Assembly (NCBI GenBank): GCA_026419655.1
Contig: JANZZA010000721.1
Span: forward strand, 1 to 13,661
Origin: Armatimonadota bacterium
GTDB lineage: Bacteria > Armatimonadota > Zipacnadia > Zipacnadales > FEN-943
Length of the DNA stretch: 13,661 bases
Direction of reading: 5' to 3'
Position numbers and translations under genes: made by a program. Under the pieces are notes generated by a model that saw only the letters and a list, made by a program, of their open reading frames with translations, was not told where the DNA came from and ran no database searches. Shown one piece after another: positions 4,397-13,300 of the stretch (position 1 is the stretch's first letter; each line of letters opens with the position of its first letter).

Positions 4397-7120
4397 CTAC
4401 CGCGGTATTTCTATGAAACCCGCCCGGTCTACCTGCCAGGTACAGGCACCTGTGCCAACCCACATCAGCCAAAGCGGCTGCGGAGAGGTCTTGCGCACGC
4501 TAAGGTTGAACTGCAGCTTCACTCCTGCGTTCGGCTTTATGCCCAGGGACGTCCATGGCACGCCCCACTCGCAAGTCCAGCAGTCGCTGCCCACGACCTT
4601 GGCCGCATACTCCACTTTTTCGGCGGCACGTTTCACTACTTCTTCCGGCGCGCCTGCCTCGTCGCTGCTCTCGAAATGCCCGGAGGGATACCCGCGCAGG
4701 ATGAGAATCGGCGCGTCAGGCAAGGACGGGTCGCGGAAAGCCAGCTCGACGGCGTCGTCCTGGCCCCATTTGTTCCCCATACGCAGCGGCTGTGACGGGT
4801 CAATCTCGTTCTCGACGGCCACCAGCAGAGCCTGGGGTGTATAGGCCAGCCACGCCCGGCTGGGTGGGGATACCCTCTCGCCATGGATTCCCTGGGCAAC
4901 AGTAATCGGTCGCGGGCGCCTGGCGCCGCCCCATTCTGCCGCGCCGATGGTGCCGTCAATGACGATATTTTTGGCAGCGCGAGCAAGCTTATGCGTTGGC
5001 GCAGGGCGGCGCGTAGACTGGGCAGGCTTGTCAACTCTGGTGTCGTGAATCTCGCTCGTCACAGGCCAGGAGGCGCGGTCCGGGCTGCGATACACACCGA
5101 TGCGCTCGAAGGGTATCCGGCGGAAGCCCATTTTCCAGGCGGGCGACTCAGGCCGCAGGCGAAAGTCGCCTTTGCTAACGTCAACGAACAATGGGTCCAC
5201 GCCGACGAGATTATTCTCCATCTTGACCATCGGCCGGGCTATTTCCTCGATTTCGTCCCACGTACCCAGCCAGCAGATGTTGCCTTCAACCACATTACCC
5301 CGGGGTGCCTTTGGCTCTTCGTCGAGGATGCGCACCAGCTCCGGATACCGCGTGGAATAGGGCGGCTTATTGTAAGCGATGCCGGAGAGGGTACCTTTTT
5401 CACGGCCCTCTTGGACCCACATGTCCGCATGGTACCCAGCCCAGCCAAGCGCCCGCGCGTCAATATGAAGAGCCGGGGTACAGTCAACGAAGATGTTTCC
5501 GCGCACGATGTTATCGCGGCCGCCGCCGATGAAGGCCGCCCGTGTCACGCGATAGAAAACGTTCCCGGACACCTCTGTGCCGCAGTACATGTCGTCGAGA
5601 TAGACGCCCACGCAGCCCTGGCCGCGAAAGCCATTGACGTGGTGCATGTAGTTATGGCGGATGACAGTGCCGCGCATTGTCCAGTCGCGGCCCGCGTAGA
5701 TGGCACCGGCGTCGTTGGCCTCCAGACAAACCGAGTGGATCTCGTTTAGCTCGAAGAGGTGGTCATTGCCGCCGAAGAGGATGGCGATGTGGGGCGCGTT
5801 ATCCATGAGATTGTTAGCCACGCGATTGCCGACGCCATTGCAGAGGACAGCAGCGGAATACATGCGGGCCCAGCGGCCCCAGTGGTGGATGTGGCAGTTT
5901 TGGACAAGGTGGCCGGCCGGAGTGAGTGTGGTGCGGTCGCCTCCATTGATAGAAGCGCCAGTGGTACCCGTGTTGTAAATATCACAGCCGACGACGCTGT
6001 GATGGTCGCCTAAGTTGATCTCGACGGCCCCAGCACCACAGTTGCGCAGCGTGCAGGCCACAACCCGGGAGCAGGTGCCACCGGAGATTGTGACCAGCGT
6101 GCCCCGCGCAGCCTCGAAGATAAACCCGCGCAGGGTAATGTAGGAAGCATCTCTCACAGTCACCAGCGTCGGCAGCAGCGAGACCACAGCCCGCCCCTTT
6201 GTGATGTCGGACGGCGGATAGAAGTAAAGCACGCCGGTCTCGCGGTCGAGATACCACTCGCCGGGGGCGTCAATCTCACAAAGCGCATTGAGGGCATACC
6301 ACCACTGGCCAGCCCGGTAGCCGTAGTAGTGATAGGGTTTGGCCAAGGTGATGATGCGCTTTTCGGGGTCAATGGACTCGACCTTTTGGCGCTGATCGGA
6401 CCAGTCCCAGAACCAGTAGCCGTGAAGGTACAGGTCTTTCTCGGCAAGCCAGCGGGCAGGTCGGTCGCCGTCATAAATGAACTGGCCAACCGTCGAGCCT
6501 GGGATACCGTGGATTTGGTGACCATCTTTGACGACGACGTCCACGATGTTGACAAAGCCCTCGTTGGGCCAGCGGGCGAGGATCATCGGCACGTCGTTAA
6601 AGAAAAGCTCCAGGCGGTTCTCCAGGACGGCGCCCAGGTCGGTGATGCCAAGAGCCCGCAGGTCGGCCTGGTATACCTTGCCACGAGCAGACGGCTCCAG
6701 ACGGGCGAGCACTGCCGGGTCGGAGACCTTACGCCAGCCTGTGACGCGCCGGCCGCCCGTGATGCGTACTTGCGTGCCGGGCCGCGCACGGTAGACTATG
6801 GGCGCAGACGGTTCCCCAGAATCTTCACTCGTCAGCTCCAGGGGCCGCGCCAGCTCATAAGTTCCCTCGGCAACCTCAACCACCACACCGCCCTTAGGCA
6901 GCCCGCCGGCCGCCTTTAGCCGCCTTATTTCGTCCCGGGCGCGCTCCAAACTAGCGAAAGGACCGTCGGTTTTGCCCGGAGCCGGCCGACGTCCCGACCA
7001 GTCATCTCGCCCGGAAGCTGACACATACAACGTGAGCGGCTGAGCAGCCATTGGGCACCCCCCCGGCAAAAGGGCTCCAACTACCAAACAGACCAGCGAG
7101 AGATACAGTGTACGACACAC
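4397..7120 (-). CDS. Secreted right-handed beta-helix polysaccharide-active protein with C-terminal CBM9 domain (GH141-like)
   Basis: About 907 aa from a GTG start at 7120. An upstream in-frame ATG at 7318 would place 66 residues before the signal peptide, so GTG with GGGAGGG 7 nt upstream is preferred. Residues 1-26 are an export signal (VCRTLYLSLVCLVVGALL...MAAQ). Residues 28-130 hold LTLYVSASGRDDWSG, FASLERARDEIRRLK and DSGEPSAPIVYRARPG...ITGGRRVTGW, the usual opening of parallel beta-helix enzymes of the GH141/pectate-lyase-like type. About 318-560 is a series of short Asn/Gly-rich coils with DAGAIYAGRDW, GVYLDDMYCG and NIVRGNIFVDC. Residues about 710-907 (IVIDGTIGAAEW ... DDAVELAFRD ... 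LWVGTG-like end) resemble CBM9. Likely an extracellular cell-wall polysaccharide enzyme; exact chemistry (hydrolase or lyase) is not settled, and GH141 is a suggestion from memory of motifs. Confidence 0.8.
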   Translation of the reverse strand: MCRTLYLSLVCLVVGALLPGGCPMAAQPLTLYVSASGRDDWSGRRPAPGKTDGPFASLERARDEIRRLKAAGGLPKGGVVVEVAEGTYELARPLELTSEDSGEPSAPIVYRARPGTQVRITGGRRVTGWRKVSDPAVLARLEPSARGKVYQADLRALGITDLGAVLENRLELFFNDVPMILARWPNEGFVNIVDVVVKDGHQIHGIPGSTVGQFIYDGDRPARWLAEKDLYLHGYWFWDWSDQRQKVESIDPEKRIITLAKPYHYYGYRAGQWWYALNALCEIDAPGEWYLDRETGVLYFYPPSDITKGRAVVSLLPTLVTVRDASYITLRGFIFEAARGTLVTISGGTCSRVVACTLRNCGAGAVEINLGDHHSVVGCDIYNTGTTGASINGGDRTTLTPAGHLVQNCHIHHWGRWARMYSAAVLCNGVGNRVANNLMDNAPHIAILFGGNDHLFELNEIHSVCLEANDAGAIYAGRDWTMRGTVIRHNYMHHVNGFRGQGCVGVYLDDMYCGTEVSGNVFYRVTRAAFIGGGRDNIVRGNIFVDCTPALHIDARALGWAGYHADMWVQEGREKGTLSGIAYNKPPYSTRYPELVRILDEEPKAPRGNVVEGNICWLGTWDEIEEIARPMVKMENNLVGVDPLFVDVSKGDFRLRPESPAWKMGFRRIPFERIGVYRSPDRASWPVTSEIHDTRVDKPAQSTRRPAPTHKLARAAKNIVIDGTIGAAEWGGARRPRPITVAQGIHGERVSPPSRAWLAYTPQALLVAVENEIDPSQPLRMGNKWGQDDAVELAFRDPSLPDAPILILRGYPSGHFESSDEAGAPEEVVKRAAEKVEYAAKVVGSDCWTCEWGVPWTSLGIKPNAGVKLQFNLSVRKTSPQPLWLMWVGTGACTWQVDRAGFIEIPR

Positions 7121-7127
7121 TGTCTGT

Positions 7128-7134
7128 CCCTCCC
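7128..7134 (-). promoter_or_regulatory. Ribosome binding site supporting the GTG start at 7120
   Basis: GGGAGGG on the minus strand is 7 nt upstream of GTG at 7120, directly before the signal peptide. The stretch 7135-7345 upstream is otherwise without a recognised element. It contains weak partial matches to the hairpin region of the 204-bp element (GGACTTTTGCAAAA), too short to call a third copy. Confidence 0.6.
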
Positions 7135-7345
7135 TTGTGCGCGAGAAGTCTTTCCAGGGGCTAGTGTGGAAACCTTTACTGACTGTGGCATAACCTACCT
7201 TTGCGCGTGCTGACTGCCTCAGCGAGTACACTGATGAGACCCAAAAAGGTAACAGTTTCTGCGTGGGGTAGCCCGCCAAGGGCCGTTTTGCAAAAGTCCC
7301 TTTAGGGGAGAGAGACACCGCTGCAGCGAGCGCGCCGGTTCCAGC

Positions 7346-8236
7346 TTATCGTGTCGCTCGCTTTCTCAGCGGGATGCCCGGTTCCACCGTCAAATGCGGC
7401 GGCACGGTTATGGTCACGCCGGCCTGGTCGGTATCAACTACGATGCGGTGAACGACGTTCTTACCTACAGAGGACGCGACAAACATTACCCCGGCTAGAG
7501 GCCAGGGCAAAAATAGCTCAAAGAAATCCATTGCAACAGAGAACAGCTCGTCCACTTCGCCCGGCGTCAAAAGTCGAAAGGCAACACGCTGACCGCCAAC
7601 CACCAGGGTTATCAGACCCGCAGCCCAGAACCACCATAAATTCGGTGTACAGCGCTCACACAGGGCGTAATGAACCGTGATGCCGCGAGCACGCCAGGGA
7701 GCCTCCCGCAGCCAGCCCACTCTGTCAGCAATGGGCGTCGTGTGAGCCACGGGGCCCTCGTAGGAAGCCAGAGCGCCCACTCGCAGAGTAAATTTAGCGC
7801 TCGGAGACAGGTCAGCAAAAACCCGCTGGTTAAGCTCCCAGGGTTCTCCGCAGTTTACACAGCCGCCGCGGACTACGAAACTGACCCGCAGGTCTCTTCT
7901 GTCAATTAGGAGGCTGGCATCGTGCCAGGGCCAACGCTCGCTGCGCCACTCGCTCGGCGTGGCCGCCTGCAGTGCGGCGCCATGTCTACGGGCTGCCCAA
8001 CCCCACCATAAGGTTCCTGCAATAACTGCCACTACGCCGCCAACGAGCAACCCCGTGACCGCTGCCTGCGGCGACAACCCCAGCATCTTGGGGCCGCTTA
8101 CCTTCCAGTCGCTCACGACCAACGCAGCCAGCGCACAGAAAGCTATCGTCAGGCCGGCGCCGAAAGTGGCGCAGCCACAGCCTTGTTGCACCACCAGCAG
8201 GCTCAGACGTCTCTGAAGCTCAGTCCGCTCGTCCAT
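7346..8236 (-). CDS. Membrane protein of unknown function with two CxxC pairs
   Basis: 296 aa. The sequence suggests four membrane segments, at about residues 23-42, 58-80, 200-217 and 241-258. Between the second and third is a soluble part with GCVNCGEP (Cys126/129) and, just before the third segment, ALCERC (Cys193/196). These four cysteines could form one split zinc site. Arg/Lys-rich ends (HGAALQ after segment 2; PLRKRATR at the C-terminus) suggest cytoplasmic loops. I recognise no family. The pattern of a small zinc-binding loop plus membrane helices loosely resembles the zinc-ribbon protein at 3810-4265, but the two share no obvious sequence. The Shine-Dalgarno is weak (GGGG about 8 nt before the ATG), and its start overlaps the end of the small ORF upstream, so translational coupling is possible. 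Confidence 0.65.
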   Translation of the reverse strand: MDERTELQRRLSLLVVQQGCGCATFGAGLTIAFCALAALVVSDWKVSGPKMLGLSPQAAVTGLLVGGVVAVIAGTLWWGWAARRHGAALQAATPSEWRSERWPWHDASLLIDRRDLRVSFVVRGGCVNCGEPWELNQRVFADLSPSAKFTLRVGALASYEGPVAHTTPIADRVGWLREAPWRARGITVHYALCERCTPNLWWFWAAGLITLVVGGQRVAFRLLTPGEVDELFSVAMDFFELFLPWPLAGVMFVASSVGKNVVHRIVVDTDQAGVTITVPPHLTVEPGIPLRKRATR

Positions 8237-8400
8237 GCTTGTGCCCCGTGCCTCGACATGCGCGCGCCGCGCACGACTACCCAGTGGTTCTTGTTCGGGT
8301 CGTGGGGCCGGCCTCCTTCAATGCGGCCGACTGTGAGCCGGCCGACAAAAGCGGGGTCAGCGTTGACGGCGCGATCGGGAATGTGTGGAGCGCATCGCAT
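8203..8400 (-). CDS. Possible small protein (65 aa), unknown function
   Basis: The frame from ATG at 8400 reads MRCAPHIPDRAVNADPAFVG ... DPNKNHWVVVRGARMSRHG and ends at TGA 8203-8205. It overlaps the start of the membrane-protein gene (8236) by 34 bp in another frame. Third codon positions are GC-rich, as in nearby genes, and AAGG sits about 7 nt upstream. A TTG at 8454 could extend it by 18 codons, to just after the M24 remnant's stop. Composition, rather than homology, is the only support, so it may be chance. Confidence 0.35.
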   Translation of the reverse strand: MRCAPHIPDRAVNADPAFVGRLTVGRIEGGRPHDPNKNHWVVVRGARMSRHGAQAWTSGLSFRDV

Positions 8401-8456
8401 CAGCCGGCCTTGCCAACCAAAGGCTACTCCTCGAAAGCCAACAACCGGTCCCAACT

Positions 8457-8846
8457 CTATATAAGATAGAAACCACTCTGCCGGCCGTCAATGAGGCGAC
8501 AAACTCCATCGGTAAAGACCACATCTTCCTCGACGCCCAAAGTGACCTCTTCCCCATTCCATTCCGCAACCGGGGCCGTGACCGAGAGCTCCATGGTGAA
8601 GGCATAGTTGGGCGCCAGCACCACTTGTCCACGGCCACCGCAGTTTTCTTGCTCCCATGGAAGGCCAATTAGCGGCCCTGGCTCGTGAAGGAAATGTCCC
8701 AGCGAATGTGAGTACACCCGCGGATTAGGGACGCCTTCGGCCCTAGCACGGCCGAGGACGTTGGCCAAAAGCTCGTTGCCGGTCAGGCCGGCGCGGAACT
8801 CGGCCATGTATATATCCTGAAGCCTGTTGACCTCCCCCAAAAGCAT
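8457..8846 (-). pseudogene. 5'-truncated M24 metallopeptidase (Xaa-Pro aminopeptidase family) remnant
   Basis: 129 codons match only the C-terminal part of M24 'pita-bread' peptidases: AEFRAGLTGNELLANVLGRA, then SHSLGHFLHEPGPLIG carrying the metal-binding His (His54 in this numbering), FTMELSV (Glu86) and VEEDVVFTDGVCRLIDGRQ (Glu107). Full members are usually 350-400 aa or more, and the two metal-binding aspartates that precede this part are absent, so the protein cannot be an active peptidase. In-frame sequence upstream of the Met reaches a TGA at 8871-8873, inside copy B of the 204-bp element. Recognisable peptidase sequence ends within about 25 bp of that element's edge. A GGAGGG lies before the ATG, so a fragment could still be translated. 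Loss of the 5' half by rearrangement, or a chimeric contig, would both give this picture. Confidence 0.75.
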
Positions 8847-8862
8847 CCTAAGGCCCTCCGGG

Positions 8863-9066
8863 GGGAGTATTCAGTTTACTCAGGATTTTGTTTCAGGCAG
8901 GAATGATTAAGACTTGGAGAATCACGTTGGCGGTGTGTGCGAAACCCGGTGTTGACCTATACGGGGCCGCAAAAGTGTATAAACTTGTGCGTCTCACCTT
9001 TTTGCCTGGGAGCGCATCTGCCAGGCACTGCAGGACCTTTTGCAACAGTATCCTTAGAAAACCGAA
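8863..9066 (+). repeat. 204-bp conserved element, copy B (leader of the GH62 gene)
   Basis: This is the plus-strand partner of 895-1098, with the same length and order of blocks: GGGAGTATTCAG edge, GGATTTTGTTTCAGGC, TGGAGAATCAC and ACCCGGTGTTGACCTATAC. Within it TTGACC (8952-8957) is followed 18 nt later by TGTATA (8976-8981), a possible but weak promoter. The -10-like part is not kept in copy A. The element ends about 70 bp before the GH62 start codon. Its outer edge abuts the broken M24 gene. Confidence 0.8.
9004..9026 (+). other. Conserved hairpin with covariation, copy B
   Basis: GCCTGG and CCAGGC pair, followed inward by one mismatch and two further pairs, with a 5-nt loop. It is the counterpart of 935-957. 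The fifth pair is G:C here and C:G in copy A, a compensatory double change. The G-G mismatch at the seventh position weakens the stem compared with copy A. Confidence 0.55.
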
Positions 9067-9133
9067 CACTCCCCCAAGACAACCAGACAGTCGGAGAAAG
9101 GGAAACCGGCAGGCCGGGAGAAGCCACACCACG

Positions 9134-10171
9134 ATGCGTGCCGCTGGATGGCTAGGCCTCATGATGTTGGGAGCGATGTTTAGCGTGGTAGGCTGCCTGG
9201 GCCAGCCTCTGGGGGGAGAAGACGTACTCGAGGCCTTTCTTGAAGGGCGCTGGCGGTGGCGGATGAGTCCGCCCCTTGTTGCGCCGGTACAGCGGCCTGA
9301 GGACGCTTGTTTTTCCGTCAAGGACCCTTCGGTTGTGTACTATGATGGCCACTGGCGTCTTTTTTGCACCATCCGCAGCGCCAGGCGCACTCACCAGATT
9401 GAGTACCTTACCTTCACGGACTGGGCACACGCCAACGCAGCGCCCCGCCGCGTCCTGACCATGCACCCCGGCTATTTCTGCGCCCCCGAGGTCTTTTTCT
9501 TCGAGCCGCACCGCAAGTGGTATCTCATCTGCCAGGCCTCGGACCCCGCCTGGGAACCGGATTACGGAGCCGCTTACTCGACGACGACCGATGTCGCCGA
9601 CCCGAATTCATGGAGCAAGCTGACGCCCCTGGGCCACCGCTGGGCCGATGGCAAGGCGGGCCTGGACTTCTGGGTCATCTGCGACGAGAAAAAGGCTTAC
9701 CTCTTCTTTACGACCCTCGACGGCCGCATGTGGCGCGAGGAGACCAGCCTTGCAGACTTCCCCGCTGGGTGGTCGGAGCCGGCGCTGGCTATCGAGGGTG
9801 ACATTTTCGAGGCTGGCCACGTGTATCGCCTGAAGGGCCTGGGCAAGTACCTTGCCATCGTTGAAGCACAAAACGGCCACGGCTGGCGGTATTACAAGGC
9901 CTACCTGGCAGACCGCCTCGATGGCGACTGGTTGCCCCTGGCGGCCGACCGCGACCGCGCCTTTGCCAGCCTGGCCAATGTGGTGGCTTCGGGCGACCGG
10001 TGGACTGATAGCATCAGCCACGGCGAGCTAATCCGCGCCGGCTATGACCAGCGCCTCGAAGTTGACCCGGCCAATCTGCGCTTCCTCTTCCAGGGGGTGC
10101 TGGACACGCAAAGGGTGGGCAAATCCTATGGCGAGATACCCTGGCGCCTGGGCCTCCTCGAGCCGCTTTAG
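9134..10171 (+). CDS. GH62 alpha-L-arabinofuranosidase, predicted lipoprotein
   Basis: 345 aa from ATG at 9134. Residues 1-21 form a lipoprotein signal: M-R, a hydrophobic run, then SVVGC with Cys21 as the predicted lipid-bearing residue. The body matches GH62 along its length: CFSVKDPSVVYYDGHWRLF (59-77), TMHPGYFCAPEVFFF, SDPAWEPDYGAAYSTT, GLDFWVICDEKKAYLFFTTL (176-195), DIFEAGHVYRL (223-233), KYLAIVEAQNG, ISHGELIRAGYDQ (294-306) and a DPANLRFLFQG end. These are five-bladed-propeller landmarks. Asp64 (likely base), Glu226 (likely acid) and Asp178 (likely pKa modulator) are the candidate catalytic residues. GH62 enzymes release arabinose side chains from arabinoxylan, here probably at the cell surface. 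The Shine-Dalgarno is poor (GGGAG about 13 nt upstream). Upstream in-frame starts at 8888 would run through the conserved element and are rejected. Confidence 0.93.
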   Translation: MRAAGWLGLMMLGAMFSVVGCLGQPLGGEDVLEAFLEGRWRWRMSPPLVAPVQRPEDACFSVKDPSVVYYDGHWRLFCTIRSARRTHQIEYLTFTDWAHANAAPRRVLTMHPGYFCAPEVFFFEPHRKWYLICQASDPAWEPDYGAAYSTTTDVADPNSWSKLTPLGHRWADGKAGLDFWVICDEKKAYLFFTTLDGRMWREETSLADFPAGWSEPALAIEGDIFEAGHVYRLKGLGKYLAIVEAQNGHGWRYYKAYLADRLDGDWLPLAADRDRAFASLANVVASGDRWTDSISHGELIRAGYDQRLEVDPANLRFLFQGVLDTQRVGKSYGEIPWRLGLLEPL

Positions 10172-10173
10172 TA

Positions 10174-10299
10174 GAGCGCACGCGGGACAGCAGAGGACCC
10201 AAGGACAGCAGGAAACCCGATGGTGGCAGAAAACCCGAGGAAGGCAAACAATCCGAGGGAGGCAGAAAACCCAAGTGGAGCAGGCAACGGGAGGTAGGC
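10174..10299. repeat. Degenerate 18-bp tandem repeat, about 6-7 units
   Basis: Units begin at 10174 (weak), 10192, 10210, 10228, 10246, 10264 and 10282, each exactly 18 bp, with approximate consensus AGAAAACCCGAGGGAGGC. It fills nearly all the gap between the GH62 stop and the next gene. The unit is purine-rich on the plus strand, and its GGGAGG-type core supplies the Shine-Dalgarno-like sequence of the last unit. On the minus strand it reads as a periodic peptide (GFLPPS-like), which is most likely a shadow and not a gene. Confidence 0.8.
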
Positions 10300-10311
10300 G
10301 GGCTGCCCGCC
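10289..10311 (+). promoter_or_regulatory. Shine-Dalgarno followed by hairpin before the clan-A glycosidase start
   Basis: GGGAGGT (10289-10295) is 24 nt from the ATG at 10320, too far for normal use. Between them GGCGGG (10297-10302) and CCCGCC (10306-10311) form a 6-bp hairpin with loop CTG (7 bp if the loop is one T). Folding it would leave an effective spacing of about 9 nt. The arrangement is visible in the sequence; the role in initiation is inferred. Confidence 0.45.
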
Positions 10312-10319
10312 CTTGGCAC

Positions 10320-13300
10320 ATGCGCATCCTGCTGCAACTAGCAACCACCGCGATGAGCCTCGGGGCTTTTACGGCGGCCGCGCAGCAGCCCACGTCCGTC
10401 GAGCACCCGTGGCTCTCGATGGACGCCCTCACTGAGCCACCCGTTCATTTCGAAACGCGCATCCCAGCCCAGGCCACACTTACCGAAGACGCACCGCCGG
10501 GACACCAGAAGGCTCTATGCGTGACCGTGCCGGACATGGGCCGCGACGAGAAGGCCTGCGCCTTCACTGTGGACTTACCGGAGCTTTCCGGCGAGTACAA
10601 CGCTGCGCGGCTGTGGCTGAAGGGCGGGGAGAAAACTACCCGGCTGGAAATAGTGTTCGTCACGGACGCCGGCACTTATGGCCGCGAAGTGGACTTACGG
10701 CCTGAATGGCGGCAGGTAACCCTTGGCCCAAACAACACCCGGCCGTACTTTGGCACGCGCGGGGGACGCCTTGACGTGACAAAGGCCAGCCGCGTGAGAT
10801 TCTGCTTTGGAGAATGGCAGGGGAATGTGGGCGGGCCGCACGCGGTCTATGTTGGGCCAATGATGGCGGTGGTGGCACCAGGCCTTGCCCCGCCCAGAGA
10901 AGCCGAAAGCCTTCCAAGTCCGCGTGTCCCGTTGCCGCTCCAGCCGTTTACCGTGGACCTTCTTGACCTCCAGCGGGGCCGATGGAACTTCGCAGACGCC
11001 CTGGGCCAGCGGCTTGAGCTGGATGGCCCTGTAGTCGCCTACGCTTTCGCGGACGGCGAAGGCATGGACCTGCGGCTCGGCTGGCTTTGCTGCGACCCGG
11101 AATTCCCTGACGATCCGACCCACGCCGTTCTCAGGGTTGCGCCTCCAACGGGGCAAGACGGCACCACCACATGGTTTCGCATCGAGGAGCCGTACTTCCA
11201 GGCAGCGGTCGAGGTCTCTGCCATCAGCAAGGGCGCGTTCCTGTGCCGGCTGTGGGACATCACCCTCGGCCCAGCAACGCCTGGCGACAGATATGTGGCC
11301 GGCATGTATCTGCTCATGGGCGGCAAGCCCTTCCCTCTCTGGCTGGCTCCCGACGCCGACGAAACCGCGCTCAACCCGCGCCTTCTCACTGACCGCGTAG
11401 GAAACATCTTCAACGATGGCGAGCCGGTCCAGGTCACCCTCGTCGCCTGGCACCCGGAGAAAGCTGCCACAGAAGTCGTCCTCGAGGCGAAGGATTACGC
11501 CACGGGGGAAGTGGTCTGGCGCGGCCGACACAAGGCTTCGCTCCGCCCAGGTGAATTCACTAAACTCTCCGTGCCGCTCCCCCTCCAGCGCTATGGAGTG
11601 TTCGAGGTGACTGCCCGAGCAGCGGGCCTCCCGGCTGCCACCACCCGTATATGCCTCATCCCTCAGCCGCAACAGATTCCTCCCGACCAGTCGCGCATAG
11701 GCATCAATCTTTTCCAGCAGCAAATCTGGTGGTATGCCTATCAGGCGCCGATGATGGCAAAGGCGGGCGTGCGCTGGATCCGCCCGTGGCTGGCCTGGGA
11801 GAATACGTGGAACACGCAGGAGCCGCAGCCTGGCCAGTGGGACTTTCGGGCGCTGGACGCTGCCCTGCGGCGCATGGAAAAACTCGGCCTGCGCTATCAG
11901 AATATTCTTTTCGCCGCGCCGTCGTGGGCCACCGACGGTAACCAATGGGGCGTCCCGCCGTCCGAGAAAATGCACTTATGGGCAGCTTACGTCGAGCAGT
12001 CAGTGCGCCGATACCGCAGACGAATCCACCACTATGAGGTCTGGAACGAACCCGACCTGATGTGGCCCGAAGAGACCCGGCATAGCGGCCAGCACTATGC
12101 CGCCATGCTCAAAGCCACCTGGCAGGCGGCAAAACGGGCCGACCCCAACTGCCAAATCCTGGGGCTCTCCCACGCCGGCTACGAGGAATGGCTCGAGGCC
12201 GTCGGCAAGCTGGACATCGCCGACCTGATGGACATCGTAACCATCCATGTTTATGCCCCGCCCAGGGACTTCATAGCCCAGGTGGAGCGTCGGCGGGCCA
12301 TTCTCGCCCGCTATGGGCTGGGTGACAAACCTCTATGGGTGAATGAGCTCGGCGTCACTGCTTACGACTTCAGCCCAGCCTATTCTTCTCACTACGGCTG
12401 CTCGGAGCGCAGCCAGGCCTGGGCACTGGCGGCGCTGTATGCTCTCGCCCTATCGGTGGGGCCGGACGCGAAGGCTTTTTGGTTCTGCACCTACGACCCC
12501 CGCGACGCCGCCCACGAGTCACAGTGGACTTATGACGCTGGAATCGGCGTGCTGTACCTGGGCTTTCTGCCAAAGCTGTCGTACGCGGCTCTTGCGGCCG
12601 TGGCCAGGGAACTGGACGGCCGGGAGTGCCTGGGCCGCCGGGACATTACGAAGGACCTCCACCAGGTCTCTTTCCGTGGCCCCGTCACTCTCGTCTGGCA
12701 CGACAGCCCACCCAACAAGCTGCTGATACCAGTCACCGAGCTTGGCTGCCTGCCAGATGAGCGGATTACCGTCCGCGACGTTTTCGGCAATACGGTCGCC
12801 GAAGGTCGCGCAGAAAGGATAACCATAAACTTCAGCGCCGGGCCGCACTACGTGGCAGGTAGCCCTCAGCTTGCGGCCCTGGCGCGCGCCGAGATGGCGG
12901 CCACGCCCGACACACACGAGTTGTCCCTAAGGCCCGGTGAGTCAGCAACGGTAAGGCTGCCCACGCCGCCAGAGGCCGAGGTGACCGCCGAGGCGCCAGG
13001 CCTGCCCATGCGGGCCACCGTGCACAAAGACCAGGCCGGGGGCCACCTGATGACGCTTTCACCTCAGGCCGGCGTCACACGTGTGAGTGGGCTTGTACGC
13101 GTCCGCGTACACTTTCCTGAGGGCAGCCTGGGCCTTAAAGCGCATCACCAGACCACTCGCACAATCATGATAACGGTCGGCGAACCCAACCTAATCCGCG
13201 ACGGCCATTTCCTTGCGGGCAACCTCGACGAGTGGACGCCGGAAAGGACGAGCGCTTTTGCCTTCGACGCTGCAATAGGCCACGCAGCAACTGGCAGCCT

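Noticed and set aside
7121..7318. N-terminal extension of the beta-helix protein to ATG 7318
   Set aside because: It would place 66 residues before a clear export signal; GTG at 7120 has a well-spaced GGGAGGG.
7135..7345. Third copy of the 204-bp element upstream of the beta-helix gene
   Set aside because: Only short matches (GGACTTTTGCAAAA, ACCTTTTTG) in an inconsistent order; the invariant 19-nt core is absent.
8888..9133. N-terminal extension of the GH62 protein by 82 codons
   Set aside because: It would be translated from the 204-bp conserved element, whose substitutions and indels do not respect a reading frame between copies, and it would put the lipoprotein signal inside the protein.
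10014..10337. Minus-strand gene with a hexapeptide repeat (GFLPPS-like)
   Set aside because: The 18-bp DNA repeat produces the peptide periodicity, and part of the frame is antisense to GH62; no supporting signal.
10695..11975. 426-codon minus-strand frame
   Set aside because: Antisense shadow of the clan-A glycosidase; GC-rich codon bias opens this frame, and it has no recognisable motif or ribosome site.
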